A stretch of 64,000 nt of DNA from Chlorella sorokiniana (lineage: Eukaryota > Chlorophyta > Trebouxiophyceae > Chlorellales > Chlorellaceae). The notes beneath the pieces were generated by a model. The model worked only from the letters and a program-made list of their open reading frames with translations. It did not search any database and was not told where the DNA came from. Positions within the stretch are counted from its first letter, which is position 1. Each line of letters begins with the position of its first letter. Shown piece by piece: positions 21,059 through 44,904 of this stretch. The translations under genes were made by a program, and so were the position numbers. Location: assembly GCA_025917655.1 (NCBI GenBank), contig CP084619.1, forward strand, positions 868,001 to 932,000, given 5' to 3'.

Positions 21059-24000
21059 TCACCCAACGGTGCTGCCGCCATCGCCCGCTTGCGCAGCGTG
21101 CAGCGTGGCGGAATAGCTGTCCTCTGCGTCGTCGCTGCCGCCTGCCCCCAGTCCATGTCAAGCCGGAGCACCATGTTCATGAGCTGCGGAAATGGGGCAG
21201 GGGGCCGTGCAAGGAGTGTAAGAAGGGACCATCATGTCCGCCACATTTGAAGCAGTTGCATGCTTCAACAAGCATGCATGCGGGCCCTGCTGGCTACAAG
21301 TCCCAACAATCATGCAGGCAGCCGCAGCTGAAGGCTAACAAACTTGAGGCGAGGGCGGCGCGGGCGGCAGCAGTGGCCCCCAACCCGGCAGCAGGCCCCC
21401 ACCTCCTCGTCAATCTGCTGCTGCGCCGCCGCCAGCTCAGCCGCCACGAGGTCCTCCCCAACCGCGTCGGGCTGCCGAGGCTGGGCCAGCGAGGCAGCCT
21501 GCTGCGCCTGCTGCCCAGGCGCGAGGGCCTGGGCGGGGCGGGGGCGGCCGAAAGGTTTTGGTCGCCAGGGGGCGCCTCGGCGTCCGTGGTGGGGTTGCGG
21601 GTGAGTGAGCCCGCAAAGCCGAGGAGCAGCGCAGCCTCTGCATCTGCCAGGTCCTGCACAAACGGAGAGCATGAGCGAGGGCATGAATGAACGTGGATGG
21701 GGTTGGCAGGCAGCAAGGCTGGGACCACGTTGGCCTGTGCCGCATCGACTCAATAGCTGTGGGCCGAGGTGGCCCCCACTGCGCCACTGCAGTGCGGCGC
21801 CTGCCCAGACCCGGCCCACACACTTGCCCCTTTGGGGCCTATATACAGGCCATGATACAACATATATGCCACACCACAACGTCAAGACGCAGTAACCACC
21901 TGATAATGAGGACTGGCTTCTTCTGCTGCCCACTGGCACACAACCACCCAGCAAAATTCCGGATCCCTAGCTGTTAAAACCCCCTTGCCAACCAGCACAC
22001 AACAATTCAAGCTAACAGTTCCAGCCTGCGGCATGCCTGAGCCCCCAGAAGCTGTGCAACGCGCCTGCGCCGTGATGGGGCTGGCAATGGCGGCGTTGAG
22101 CACTCGGCGCAGTCGGGCGGCCGGCCACTGCACCGGCTCCACTTTGAGGTAGGTGAGCAGCGCCTCAAAGTCCTGGGAGGCGCGGGGGTGGGGGGGCGGG
22201 GCGGGCGGGAGGCACGCATAAGGGTATGCAGCCCCAACATCCTGCCGAGAGGTGCCAAAAATGCGGCGTTATGCTGTGGGAGCGTTGGCTGCGATCATGC
22301 CCCGCAAAGCCAGCAAGGCAGGCTGCAGGGAGGGACGCGAGCCGTAGCGACGCCTGTTGCTTAGACCCCCGGAGGCGCGGTCACCCACACAGCGCAACAG
22401 TGGCACCGCGCGGTGCACACCAGCAGCACGCACCTCTTGCACCAGCAGGTCGCCCTCACACTCCGCCAGGATCGTCACAGCTGCTTTGAGCAGGATGGCG
22501 TCGCTGTTCTCCTGCAGGGAGGCAAGGGAGGCGGCAGCGATAAGCACGATACAACGGGACTTGGAGGGCATCCCCCAGGCGAGCGCTTCGACTGCTTGCG
22601 CGTTGCTGAAGACCAGGCGGGAGACAAGGAAGCAGCAGCGGCGAGGGGCGCCAGCTGTGAAGGAGTTTCGGCAGCGCGTTAAGAGCTCTTGAAGCGCAGC
22701 GCGGCTAACCCATTGCAAGGACTAGCGGCAGCAGCCCGCCAGCCGAGCGGGCGGCGGCAGCCTGGCCGAGCCCTCGCGGCAGAGCGGCTGCCAGCGGCCT
22801 GTGCTGCCCTTTAGACAGGTCCAAAAACAGCACAGCACGAGCAGGAGAACCCGGGGCAGGGCTCGCCGCCCGACAGGCATGGGCAGGGAGGGGGAGGGGG
22901 CGGGACCTAACCAAAAAAAAAAAAAAAAACGTGCCTGCAGCATGACGTCCACCAGGCGGCAGGCGAAGCCGACTGGGAAGGGGCAGGAGTAGCAGGTGAG
23001 CAGCCATTGGGAGGCGAACAGCACAGGCACCACGCCCGCCGCCTGCGCAAGGGGGAGTGTGATCGTGGGTGGGTGGGGGCGGGTGGGAGGGGGTCGCGGC
23101 CAGAGGCCGCCAGCAGCTCAGCCAAAGCTTGGCTGCGCGAGGCGAGCCCAAGCACCGCGTCACTTCCTCTATCAGTATCAACGTGAAGCAAACAACACGC
23201 CCCTTGCAGTATCAACGTGAAGCAAACAACACGCCCCTTGCAGTATCAACGTGAAGCAAACAACACGCCCCTTGCTTCCCACCAAAACAAAACAACAGCA
23301 CCGAACACTAATACACCACCGCGTCAGGAACGCAGCCGTAGCGCATGTGCAGGAGGCGGGCTGGTGGGCGGGCGCTCACGCTGAGGTGGGCGGTGAGGCG
23401 GGGCAGGAAGCGCTCCAGCAGGAAGTCCAGCTTGCGCAGCTCCGCCTTGAGGCCGTCCAGGCCGGGCAGGTAGAGGCGGCGCAGGTTGGGCCCGCTGGTG
23501 CTGCGGGCGGGCAGGGCGGCGGGGGGCGTGTGGGAGTGTGACGTGTGTGTGTGTGTGTGGGTAAGGCGTGTGTGTGTGTGTGTGTGTGTGGGGGGTGGGG
23601 GTTGAAGAGCACGCAGCATGTAGTGCTCTTGCGACGCGCGAGCGGGAGGCAGGGAAGAGGCAAAGCCGCTGACGGGCGAGCAGGAGCGTTCTGGGAGGGC
23701 GGCGGCTTGGGACCAGCCCCCCGCCACAGCACCGGGCACGCCTTGCGCGTCCACAGCATTGCCCCTGTTCCACCCCACCGCCCCCACCCACCCCACCCCA
23801 CACACGACCTCACTCTCGCACCCCCGTCCCCCACCCACCTGAGCAGGCGGCAGAAGAGCTGGAAGGCTGGCTCCTCCGGGCGTAGAACAGCAGCAGGCCC
23901 GCCACAAACGCCATGCCCTGGCAGTAGGCGGCCTGCAGCAGTCGGCAGGGTGTGCAGATGGGTGGTGGCGATGGGACGGCGGGGGAGGCCTCGTTCAAGA

Positions 24001-26663
24001 GAAATGGCAAGGGCCACACAGGCGAGTCACAGCAGCACGTGTGGCGGTCCCAGGCAGGACCCCCAGGCCACGGCTGCAGCCTCCCGCTGCAGCTGGGCGG
24101 GCGCACGCGCTGCGCTGTGCTCCCACGCTGCACCACGCTGTGCTGCGCCGCGCTGTGCCACGCTGCCGTCGCACCTCCATGTCGTGCAGAGCGTACGCCT
24201 TGAGCACGTTAAACAGCGACTGCTGGCCCTGCAGGGCGCCGGGGCAGAGGACAGATGGATGTGGGCGCAAAGTGTCGTTGCCTGGCTGCGGCGTTGCGGG
24301 GGTGCAAGGCGGTTTCCAAACCTGGGAACCCCGGCTGCCCCCCAGGCACTGCATGTGCGTCAACAAGCCTGGCCAGCCCCGCTGTCCCGCTGTGCGAGCA
24401 GCTTCTTCCCAGGCAGGGATCCAGCTGGCGGCATGAGCACACAGCGGCCCTGGCTGGCGGCCCACCTGCTCGAAAGCAAAGAGGGGGTACTCGGGGAAGG
24501 TGCGGTGGATGTCCCGCGAGATGACCTCATCGATGTCCTCCTGGCCCACGCTGCAGGCGGGAGCAGGAGCGGGTGAGCGGGTGGGGGGTGAGGAGTTGTG
24601 TGTGTGTTTGGGTGTGTGTGTGTGTGTGTGTTGTTTGCGGGGACGCGGGGGCCACTAGCATAGGGTGGGAAACCGATGCAGGGCTTGGGCAGCCATGGGC
24701 CGACTCCCAAGCAAATGGGGCGAGAGGAGGGCAGCGGGCGGTGCGTTGATCGGTGCACAGACGCACTGCACGACTCTGCTGCGCTCGCAACGGGAGGCAG
24801 ACGTGCAGAAAACGACTGTCTTCCAGTCACGAGTCAAAACGGACAGGCAGGAGGCTGGCAAGAAAGACGATCGGCATGCAAGCCCTGCTGGGTGCGCTGT
24901 GGCGGCGTGCCGCGCTCCCACTACGGCAGCTGGCATGCCATGCAAGCGTGGCGCCTGACCATCCACCGTCGCGGCCTCGCTGCACCCCAAACACACCAAG
25001 CACGTGAGGCAAGCTGGCGGGCGCCCAGGAGCGGCGCCGCACCTGATCTGCAGCAGCGTCGCGTATCGGCAGTCGGGGGTGGGCGGCGGGCAGCGGCCAC
25101 GGCACGCTCATCATGGCGGTCATCAGGATGTTGCGAAAGCCCTCGCGGTCGCGGCTGTAGGGCGGCCGCCCCGCGGCGCCCGCCAGCAGCGGAGCCCCCT
25201 GCAGCGCGGCGGCGCCGGGCGCCGTCTGCCACGAGCTGCCACTCGTCATCGTCGTCGCCTCGCGGCGGCGGCGGCGGCACGTGGGGCGCGGCGGGCGAGG
25301 CGGAGGGGTGGTGCGCGGCCCAGGCGGCGGCGTGGGAGTTGGAGAGGTGGGCCGGGTCGGGGCTGCCGCCACGGGCGCCAGCAGGCAAGTGTGCAGGGTC
25401 GCCCGCCGCTGCCTCGGCGACGCCGTCCGGGACTCCGTCGGCGGGTGCTGCTGCGTCGCCGCCATCGCGGGCCCCGGGCGCTCCCTGGTGCCTCATGCTG
25501 CTGCGACGCGAGCGGGGCAGCTCCTCGACGCCTCCTCCTTGCTCCTGCCACTGCTGCTGCTGCTGCTGCAAGGCAGCTGCGAGCGTCTGCAGGCGGGGGG
25601 CAGGCGGCAGGCAGGCGCCTGTGCTGACAATGTTGTGCAGGCGGAAACGAGACAGCAGCCGCGCGCTGAGCAAAGGGAAACTGCCACAGCGGCACGCCCC
25701 GCCAGCAAGGTGCGCCGACCCAAACGCGAATACGCAGCACCGGCAGGCATGCACAACAGGACGCGCGCGCGTCAGGTGGAACGTCGAGGCAGTGTGGAGG
25801 CAGGCGGGGGGAGAGGCTGCCTGCCTGGTATTCGGAGCAGAGCTCGGGATGCTCCAGCACGGCCATCCAGAGGCGGGAGCGCAGCTCCTGTGGGGCGTCC
25901 TCATACAGCTGGAAGGCCACCTGCTGGGGCGGCGCAAGGAGCTCAGGGAAGCTGCAGGGAAGCTACGTGGCCGGAGACGGGACGAGGGACGCCCCAGTGC
26001 GGAGGGAAAGGGGAGCATGCCGGCGGGTGGGCCGCAAGCGCATCGCTTGCCTTCCCCCTGGCGGCCTCGGCAGCAGCACACCCACCTGCACATCCACCGG
26101 CGTATCCCGTTGCTCCTCCAGGAGCGCCGCAATGCGCTGCTCCTCTATGCGCTGCTGCAGCTTCTGAAGCACCCCGCAACGGTGCGGGGCCCCGCCGCGA
26201 TGCGCCCCGCCCCGTGCTGCAGCCCTGCTTGGGAGCGGAAGTGGGATGGGGGAGAGCACAGCGCTTGCGCAGGTGCACACTGTCTAAGGCTGGAGACACA
26301 TGCTGCGTCATACCAGTTCGCTTTGCTTCTCTTGGTCCCAGGATAGATGCGGGCAAATCTGCTAGCAAGGGCAGCAAAGCGCGCCCACCCAGCCACCCAC
26401 CCACCTCTGGCCACGCCGACGGCGCCCTCGGCCAGAGCGCGGCGCTGCGCGAGCGCAGCTCCTTGTCCAGCATGATCTCCCCAGCCGCTGCCGCCGTCCT
26501 GGCGATGCCCTCGCCCACATTGCTGGCCGCCAGGGCCAGCCGCTTGCCCAGCTGGCCGAGCGAGAAGCGGCGGGCTGCGCGGGGCTGCCCCCTCCTCTTC
26601 CTGCTCGTCGTGCACCTCCAAGGCTGGGTGTTGGGCCTCCTCCTGGAGTCGGTCTTCCTCCAT
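21059..26663 (-). CDS. TBC-domain Rab GTPase-activating protein
   Basis: TBC proteins switch off Rab GTPases using an arginine and a glutamine finger. Both are present: ISRDIHRTFPE (R finger) and AYCQGMAFVAGLLLFY (Q finger). The ATG at 26663 opens an acidic head, then an N-terminal helix (SLGQLGKRLALAASNVGEG). Checked exons: to 26405, 26163-26086 (KLQQRIEEQRIAALLEEQ) and 25920-25825 (APQELRSRLWMAVLEHPE, start of the TBC domain; its intron has a GC donor). A long exon from 25586 carries a low-complexity insert, then RYATLLQI. Later exons give LFNVLKAYALHD, FASQWLLTCYSCPFP, DAILLKAAVTILAECEGD and FEALLTYLKVEPVQW. The C-terminus ends MAAAPLG at 21059. The C run at 26588-26592 appears one base short. 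Architecture resembles the EVI5/GYP5 type; the Rab target is unknown. Confidence 0.87.
23173..23274. repeat. Three perfect 34-base tandem repeats
   Basis: The unit begins 'cagtatcaacgtgaagcaaa' and ends 'cccttg', three times in a row with no difference seen. It lies inside an intron of the TBC gene. Confidence 0.9.
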
Positions 26664-27111
26664 AGCCCTCAGTCTCGGACAGAGTTGGCTTCGGGCAAGG
26701 GTCGGAATACAGACACCGTCGAGAACCTAGAGTTTAGTGTAAGCCGCTGCAAATCATCCGAAGCCGCGGGTCTCGACCGAGACATGCGCTCTCGGGGACA
26801 CGCCGTACTGCCCGCCATTGCTGTACCCAGCACATCACAGTCCTCGAGCGAATGCGTTGAATCCGAGTGACTCTTGTCTTACAAATGTCTTCCACGTGTT
26901 CCATACCCGACGTATAGACAGTCGCTCGCCAGCTGACAAACCCCAGCCAGCGGCAACACAATCTTATTCGACAGGCCTTTGAAACGGTAGCGTTATCAGC
27001 ACCCCCGGGGAAAGGAGACGGTATCCCTATTCGACTGCAGACACCGACAGCAAGCCTGCGCCCGTTGCGCTGCAAAGGCGTCAGCACGTAGTCTAGGGGG
27101 CACCTTACCCG
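26664..27111. promoter_or_regulatory. Divergent intergenic region, TBC gene / MG-family copy 3
   Basis: About 450 bases between two divergent starts, AT-richer than the flanking exons. It should hold both promoters. It does not resemble the 5'-flank unit of copies 1 and 2. No further feature seen. Confidence 0.4.
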
Positions 27112-27804
27112 ATGGGCGCGCAGCACAGCTTACCCCAGGCAGAGTCTGCTCGAAAGATTCAAGTGGAATGCTGGTCCCGTGCAACTGACAGCCGGCTGAA
27201 GAATCTCCACTCCGAGGGCTTAACAACTTCGCCGGAGTATAAAGCAGCCGTGGATGTGTCGGGCCATTTGTTTGACGAAGGACTAGGGTGGCTTAAGCGT
27301 GAAGGTGCGCTGATGATGCACTTGGCTAACGCAGATTGCTGAGTGCCTGGCAGCGGACCCCTGCGCAGCGGTCTGTGCTGCTTGCCTGCCTGTGCAGCCG
27401 CCTTCATGAGTGGTGAACGCCCCCTGCCAGACATACCCCAAGCTGTGCCTTGTCCTCCGTGGCTGGGTGAGAACGCACCAGGAAGCCTCCTTTGCTGGGT
27501 GACTCCCCGCCTGCATTTGTGCCTGCCTGCCTGCCACTTGGGGTAAGGGTGCCGTTTACATTTGCAATGGTCCTCTGGGCCTTGTTCTGCTGCAGACCAC
27601 AGAGCGATTGCCTCCGGCAAGACGTGTCTGACCTACGAGGCGCCAGCAACGCAACTGAGCGCATGCAGCGCCGGCTCCCCTGCACGCCAGAGCACAAGCA
27701 CTTGCCAGCGTGGCGGCTTGCCGGTCGGCAGCGCTGCGCATGGTGAGGAGTTCAAAAGCAGTGAGGCCCAACAGCTGCTGCCCGACGAGCTTGCAGATCA
27801 TTAG
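27112..27804 (+). CDS. Unknown small protein, MGxQxSLP family, copy 3
   Basis: Distant paralogue of the genes at 18390 and 20070, about 7 kb away. Exons 27112-27304, 27398-27466 and 27596-27804 give 156 residues with the same splice phases (1, 1) and again a 69-base second exon. It starts MGAQHSLPQAES, keeps a TSPEYKAAV segment like DSPEYKEAL of copy 1, and has MSGERPLPD...PPWLG in exon 2. Exon 3 ends SSEAQQLLPDELADH, comparable with GGSEVQRLLPHERAG of copy 1. Introns (93 and 129 bases) and flanks no longer align, so it split off well before the tandem pair. Gly2 and Ser6 are kept. That the exon plan survives such divergence is the best evidence that the family is real. Confidence 0.7.
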
Positions 27805-28385
27805 CACGTGGCGTAGTCCTTTTTCTTTTGCGTGCTTTGTGAGCCCTGCTGAGGCAAGCGGTCCCCTCAGTAAACATGTGCATGTTGTGGTTGGTGCAAG
27901 AGGTTGCAAGAAAGAGCTCCTTGCTCGCCCGCCATCACACATGCACTAATCAACCCTGCTTTGTACATCTCTCATGATCTGCTGTGACATTTTCAACGTG
28001 TTCTTTCAGGGTAAGCGTTCAGGTAGCTCACAGGAAGAACTGGCTTCCTGCTGCAGCTGTGTGCTCAATTTTTGAAGGCTTGCTCCTGCTGGCTTGCTAG
28101 GCAGACTCACAGCCGCTGGCCAGACCCGCTGCTGGGCATGTGCAAAGCAGCACGTGTGTGCAAAGTAGGCATGCAGTTCAGGATTCACAAGGGTCGTCCG
28201 TTGCAGGCCAAGCTTTCTGACAAGGGGCCGACCGTCAATGGGGGCGATCAGCGCGGCGTCAAGAGCACTTGCCGACATCACCCAACCCGACATACGCCTA
28301 AGGCGCCTAAGGCACCTCGACCTTGCTGGCAGCTTGAACCGTGCCATGGACCGCATCAGCTGGCAACTGCCGGCAGCGCTGACGG
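27805..28385. other. Intergenic region, MG-family copy 3 / ASL 3' ends
   Basis: About 580 bases between a plus-strand and a minus-strand gene, lower in GC than its surroundings. There is a short open frame from the ATG at 28238 that runs into the last ASL exon; I do not call it. No repeat or RNA gene seen. Confidence 0.4.
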
Positions 28386-32391
<4,006 letters not shown>

Positions 32392-32650
32392 GGCGCAACT
32401 CATCCTTCGCAGCGCTTAAGGTGCTCAACACCAGGCAGCGGCACGGTGAACCGGACGCAGCAAGCAGGCGTTCACAGGAATTGTAGAGGTTGTCGGGAGA
32501 TCGGAGCAAGGGATGCACCGTTAAGGCCGATGGCAATGAGAACCAAGCTGGTCGCCGCACAGCGGCGACACCTCTCGCCAGCGCTGGACCTCAGCCCAGC
32601 TGCGTCAGTTGCAGACGAACTGGAGGGGCGAGTTTCACAGTTGGTATGTA

Positions 32651-35600
32651 TCAACCAGAGCACTTTGATCTGTGGTGGCCTCCATACGTGATATTGTCTT
32701 GCCCAACGTGCCACCACCACTCGCCCTTCTGCCACAGCTCCCGATACTTGTGCATGTCGCCGCCCGTCTCTGCCACCTGCTCAGCACGCAGCATGGCAGC
32801 AAGTCAGCCTAAGCTCAGGTCTCCGTGCGCCCAGGCCAATTGGCGATTGCTGCACTCCAGTTGTGCACACAGGAAAGCAGAACAACATGTCGTCCGCCCA
32901 CACCTGCCGCAGCACAGCCTCCATGGCCTCCCAGCGTAAGTGCATGTTGCGGTTTTTGGCCCAGCTCGCCTCCACCCCTGTCTCCGTCGCCTCTGCCGGC
33001 GAGGGTCGCCAGGCTGTTGGGTCACACCCCATGAGGACCCACCAGAGCACCTGTGTGTCGGCGTCCTGTAGGGTAGGGGAGCACAGCGGAGCTCGGTGGG
33101 CGGGCAGGCAGCCGAGAACCATGGCTGATGCGGCGGCGGCACCAGCCAGGCCAGATACCAGCAGCGATGCCACCGACAAGCAGCATCCCCTTCTTCCTTG
33201 GTACTGCCTTGTTGCGGGAATACAGGCGCCCCTTTTGACCCCGCTATCGGCAGCCAAAACGCCAGGCATCCTTTTGCAGTCGCCTGCCGAGGACGGCAGC
33301 TTCTGAGGCATGCTGAACAGCGCAGCGCCTCGCCTGTGCGTTGAAAAGCGGGTCTTGCAGGTGCGGCACATGCGCATCAAAGCCATACGGCTGCACCTCC
33401 ACCATGCTGGCCCCTGGTCGCATGAGCCAGCCGTTGGCCAGGTTGGCTCCTGCAGCGGCGGGGCGGGGTGGGAGAGAGGCATGGACGACAGGAGGGCTGA
33501 GCCCTACGTCCGCCCTTCGACACCGCATGAACTGATTACACGTCCTGTGTGCGCAGCCCACCGTGCATGCCCACAAACACGTCGGCCTGCAGCGCCGCCG
33601 TCATGCCGCTCAGCAGATCGGTGATCTCCGCCTGCGACAGGAGGCGAGTGAGGATGCAGAAGGAGTGTAGGTGTGCACTGACTTTTGTTTTGGGGGCATG
33701 AGGTGAGGGTGGGGGTGGGCGACACACGTGCAGACAATGAATTGGGGAGTGTGGGTTTTAGACCAAGGGTCCCGACGCATCGCAAGCCAGCTGTGCATGA
33801 ACGAGCCAGCATGTGCACAGAGCGCGCACCTCCCAGCACTTGGCGGCCAGCTGGCGCCCGCAGCGGTACGGTACCGCCAGGCGTTGCACCTTTCCAGCAG
33901 CTCCCCCAAGTTCAGCAGCTGGCGGGTGTCGCCCGGGCGCCGCTGGAACACCACGCTGAACTGGGTGGGGGCGTCCGGCCCGCTGCCCTGTGACGGAGGG
34001 CCCTGTGACAAATCGCCGCCGCCCCGCTGCTGCTGCTGCTGCTGCTGCTCTTCTCCGATGTGCCGCCGTCACCACGCTGCTCCACGATGCTGCTGGCGGT
34101 ACCAACCAGGCCCTGCACCTCTGGCTGCAGAAGGTGGCGGTACGTACGCACCACATGCTGCCCAAAGCCGTGCAGCGGCCAGCGGCTGATATTCAGGCCG
34201 TGGGTGCACACAAACATGCTCGAAGCAGCGCTGGTGGCTGCCCTCCGCGCTGAGTGGCAGCCCCGGCTGGAACAGGTCCATGCTGCCCGCGGGCTGCACA
34301 GCGGGGAGCACACACAACAGGGCAACCTCAGCCCGCTCTGCGCCTCTGCACCCGATGCAGAACCCCGCCAGGCTGTGCCCTGCGCACCAGCCTCGTGCTG
34401 AAGTCGGCCCATGTCTCCACTTGCAGCGGCGACATCGTCTGCAGCAGGGCGTAGTTGAAGCCGGGCAGAGCCAGGCCCTCCGCCGTCATCGGCACCAGCT
34501 TCAGGCTGGCGGCCCAGGGCGTGTCTTCAATGAACCCAAAAAGCTTCGCAGAGTTGTCTGCGCAGCGAAAATGGAAGGGACGGCGGCAGTTGGCACCGGA
34601 TCTCTCTATCAGCCAGATCCAAAACACGCTTGCGTTAGGGCCAGCCACGGACGCTGGGCTCACCCCGAAAGAAGTGCCCAAAGTTGGTCATCCTGCAAGG
34701 CACCCGCAAATATCACTGTTGTGTGCAAAATGCAGGCGTGGCAATAACAGATTAGCAGGAAGCAAGCCAGGCTGGGAGGAAGGCCAGCAGGTCAGCAGGA
34801 GCACCACCAGCCGGGAGCAGCAAACCACCATCTCCGCTACCCTCACCAAAAGGGGTACCAGACGACTGGGACGGTGCAGTTGGAGAATGCAGGGCTGCGA
34901 AGGTAGTCTGCACCCTCGTCGGCGGAGGCTGCCCGGGAGCGGATGGTGTCCAGCGGGTACATGTACTGCCCATGCTGCACGCCACGAACCACCGCGGCAG
35001 GCAGGCGTTCAGGCTCTGAGCAGCTGCTGCACCACAGCCGGGCCGGGCCCGCTGCAGCAGCACCTTTAACCCAGACGCTCGGCATGTAAGGTAACTTGCG
35101 GACAACATCTCACCCCGTTGCGATAGAAGTATATGTACTGCCCGTAGTTCTGCTCCGCGGCAAACTGCGGCGGCTCCTCGCCGCCGCCTTTTGGTGCTGG
35201 CTGGTAGCGGTCGTCAAAGAGCACGATCATGCCTGCAGCGCACATTGCAGGCGAAAGGCGGTTGGCAGGCTCAGGCCGTCGTGATTGCTGCGGGACGGGG
35301 CGGCTAGCATTGTGCAGGCACAGGCGCACGTAGGCGCTGCACACCCAAATCCCGTTTGGTTTGCAGTGCCTGCGAGTCCATTGCACAGCTTTATCACCTC
35401 TATCTACACACGCCTTCGTCACCAGGTAGCAGCTCTGCGCCCATGCAGAGGATTGGACCTCCTGCGGTGAAGGGCACGAGTCAGCTGCCTGTCGCTGTCG
35501 CCGACCTTCGTTGCCAGGCGTGGCGCCCAAGGTTGGCCGCTGCGCCAGGAAGAAAGCCGCGTTCTGGGTTGCGCAGAGGCCGCTGTTCTGCATTATATAC

Positions 35601-35845
35601 AACACCAGACAGACGGTTGCCACCATGCCAGCCCCGGTCAGGAGGGGCAGCCGGGCGTGGCAAGCGCCCCTCGAGGCCACCATGACGCCCATTTGTCGAT
35701 CGCCTGGTCTTCTCCAACGGAGCAAACTTGAAAATTGTGCTGCTCGGACTGCCATCGCACACGCAGCACGACAGCAGGAGGTGGGGGCCATCCATCGCCC
35801 ACCACGCCAGCGTAATTGTTGTCGCGCATTGTGTTTGCTAGTCAT
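32651..35845 (-). CDS. GT61-family (DUF563) glycosyltransferase, membrane-anchored
   Basis: GT61 enzymes include plant xylosyl- and arabinosyltransferases and animal EOGT, acting in the ER or Golgi lumen. The diagnostic C-terminal motif is split over two exons: ALQADVFVGMHG (about 33600) joined to ANLANGWLMRPG and ASMVEVQPYGFD (33450-33370). The first in-frame ATG (35845) gives about 50 basic residues. They are followed by a single membrane segment, LLTGAGMVATVCLVLYIMQ, which fits a type II Golgi protein; an ATG at 35692 would leave a shorter cytosolic tail. Middle exons carry YGQYIYFYRNG, LKLVPMTAEGLALPGFN, FVCTHGLNISRWPLHGFG and FSVVFQRRPGDTRQLLNL. The end, MHKYRELWQKGEWWWHVGQD, stops at 32651. 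It lies 260 bases upstream of ASL on the same strand, and its start is divergent from the IleRS gene. Donor and acceptor sugars are unknown. Confidence 0.8.
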
Positions 35846-36120
35846 TCAAGTGCATGTAGTGCGGGTGGCGGGAGTGGGTACCATACTCTGCTCAGTGCAT
35901 TCTTCCCACGCTCCACCGGCCGCTGGGCCGGCAAGATCACGCGGTTACATGAGCGTCGCCGCCCTGCACCCCATCCCGCCGCGCCCCACTGGCCACAAGG
36001 TCAGTGCAGGGGCTTGCCGCCGCCGCTGCTGCCGCTGCCAGCCACTCACTGCCGCTGCATGGTGCTGAATGCGGTTTGCCCCTGCCGCAGGTCCCCATCG
36101 GCGTTCGGTCCTCAAGCGCC

Positions 36121-44288
<8,168 letters not shown>

Positions 44289-44904
44289 GGCCCGGTGCAT
44301 GGGCGGCGTCACGCCGCGCGCCGTGCTCCTTCCCTACGCTGCTTGATCCCTTTTATTGGCATTGGCATTGGCCTGCCTCGTTGTATACTGCGGCTCAGAG
44401 CGCACTGAGAGAGCGGGCGGAGTTTGCGGCGTTGTTCCGGGCCCCATGTTGGGTTGTTGAAGACGGGCATGTTATGTGATGCATCCTAGCATGCTGGTTT
44501 GCTTTCCAGCACAAGGTATATTGGCAGGCGGGCAGCGTAGTGCACGGGTTGAGAGCCCTTTTCCAAAGTGGATTTGCATCAAGAACACATACAGCTATTG
44601 GCAACGAGAGATACATTCGTAGCGCCTGCGCTCCGACACAAAGAAAGGAGCACAATATGGCTGAAAAGCAGGGGCGTTGAGGGAAGGAAAACCAAGGAAG
44701 ATGAAAAGGGGTCGGTTAGCTTATTAGCAGATAAAACGTGACTATCAGCTAAAACAAAGCTAGAGGTAAACGTAAAGCTGGCGCATGGCAGGCTTGATTG
44801 GCAAGCAAAGTGAAGTAAAGGCGACATGGGCAGGGCACAAAATCTGGGGATTGTGGAGGCACTGTGGGACTTGACAGCCACTGCGGCAAGCGCAAGCTGC
44901 CCGC
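44289..44904. other. Convergent intergenic region, IleRS / secreted protein 3' ends
   Basis: About 615 bases of lower GC, holding the 3' untranslated regions of both neighbours. No gene, repeat or clear TGTAA signal seen. Confidence 0.45.

Noticed and set aside
22914-22929. Poly(A) run as the tail of a retroposed sequence
   Set aside because: It lies in a TBC intron with no recognisable retroposed sequence and no flanking direct repeat that I can see.
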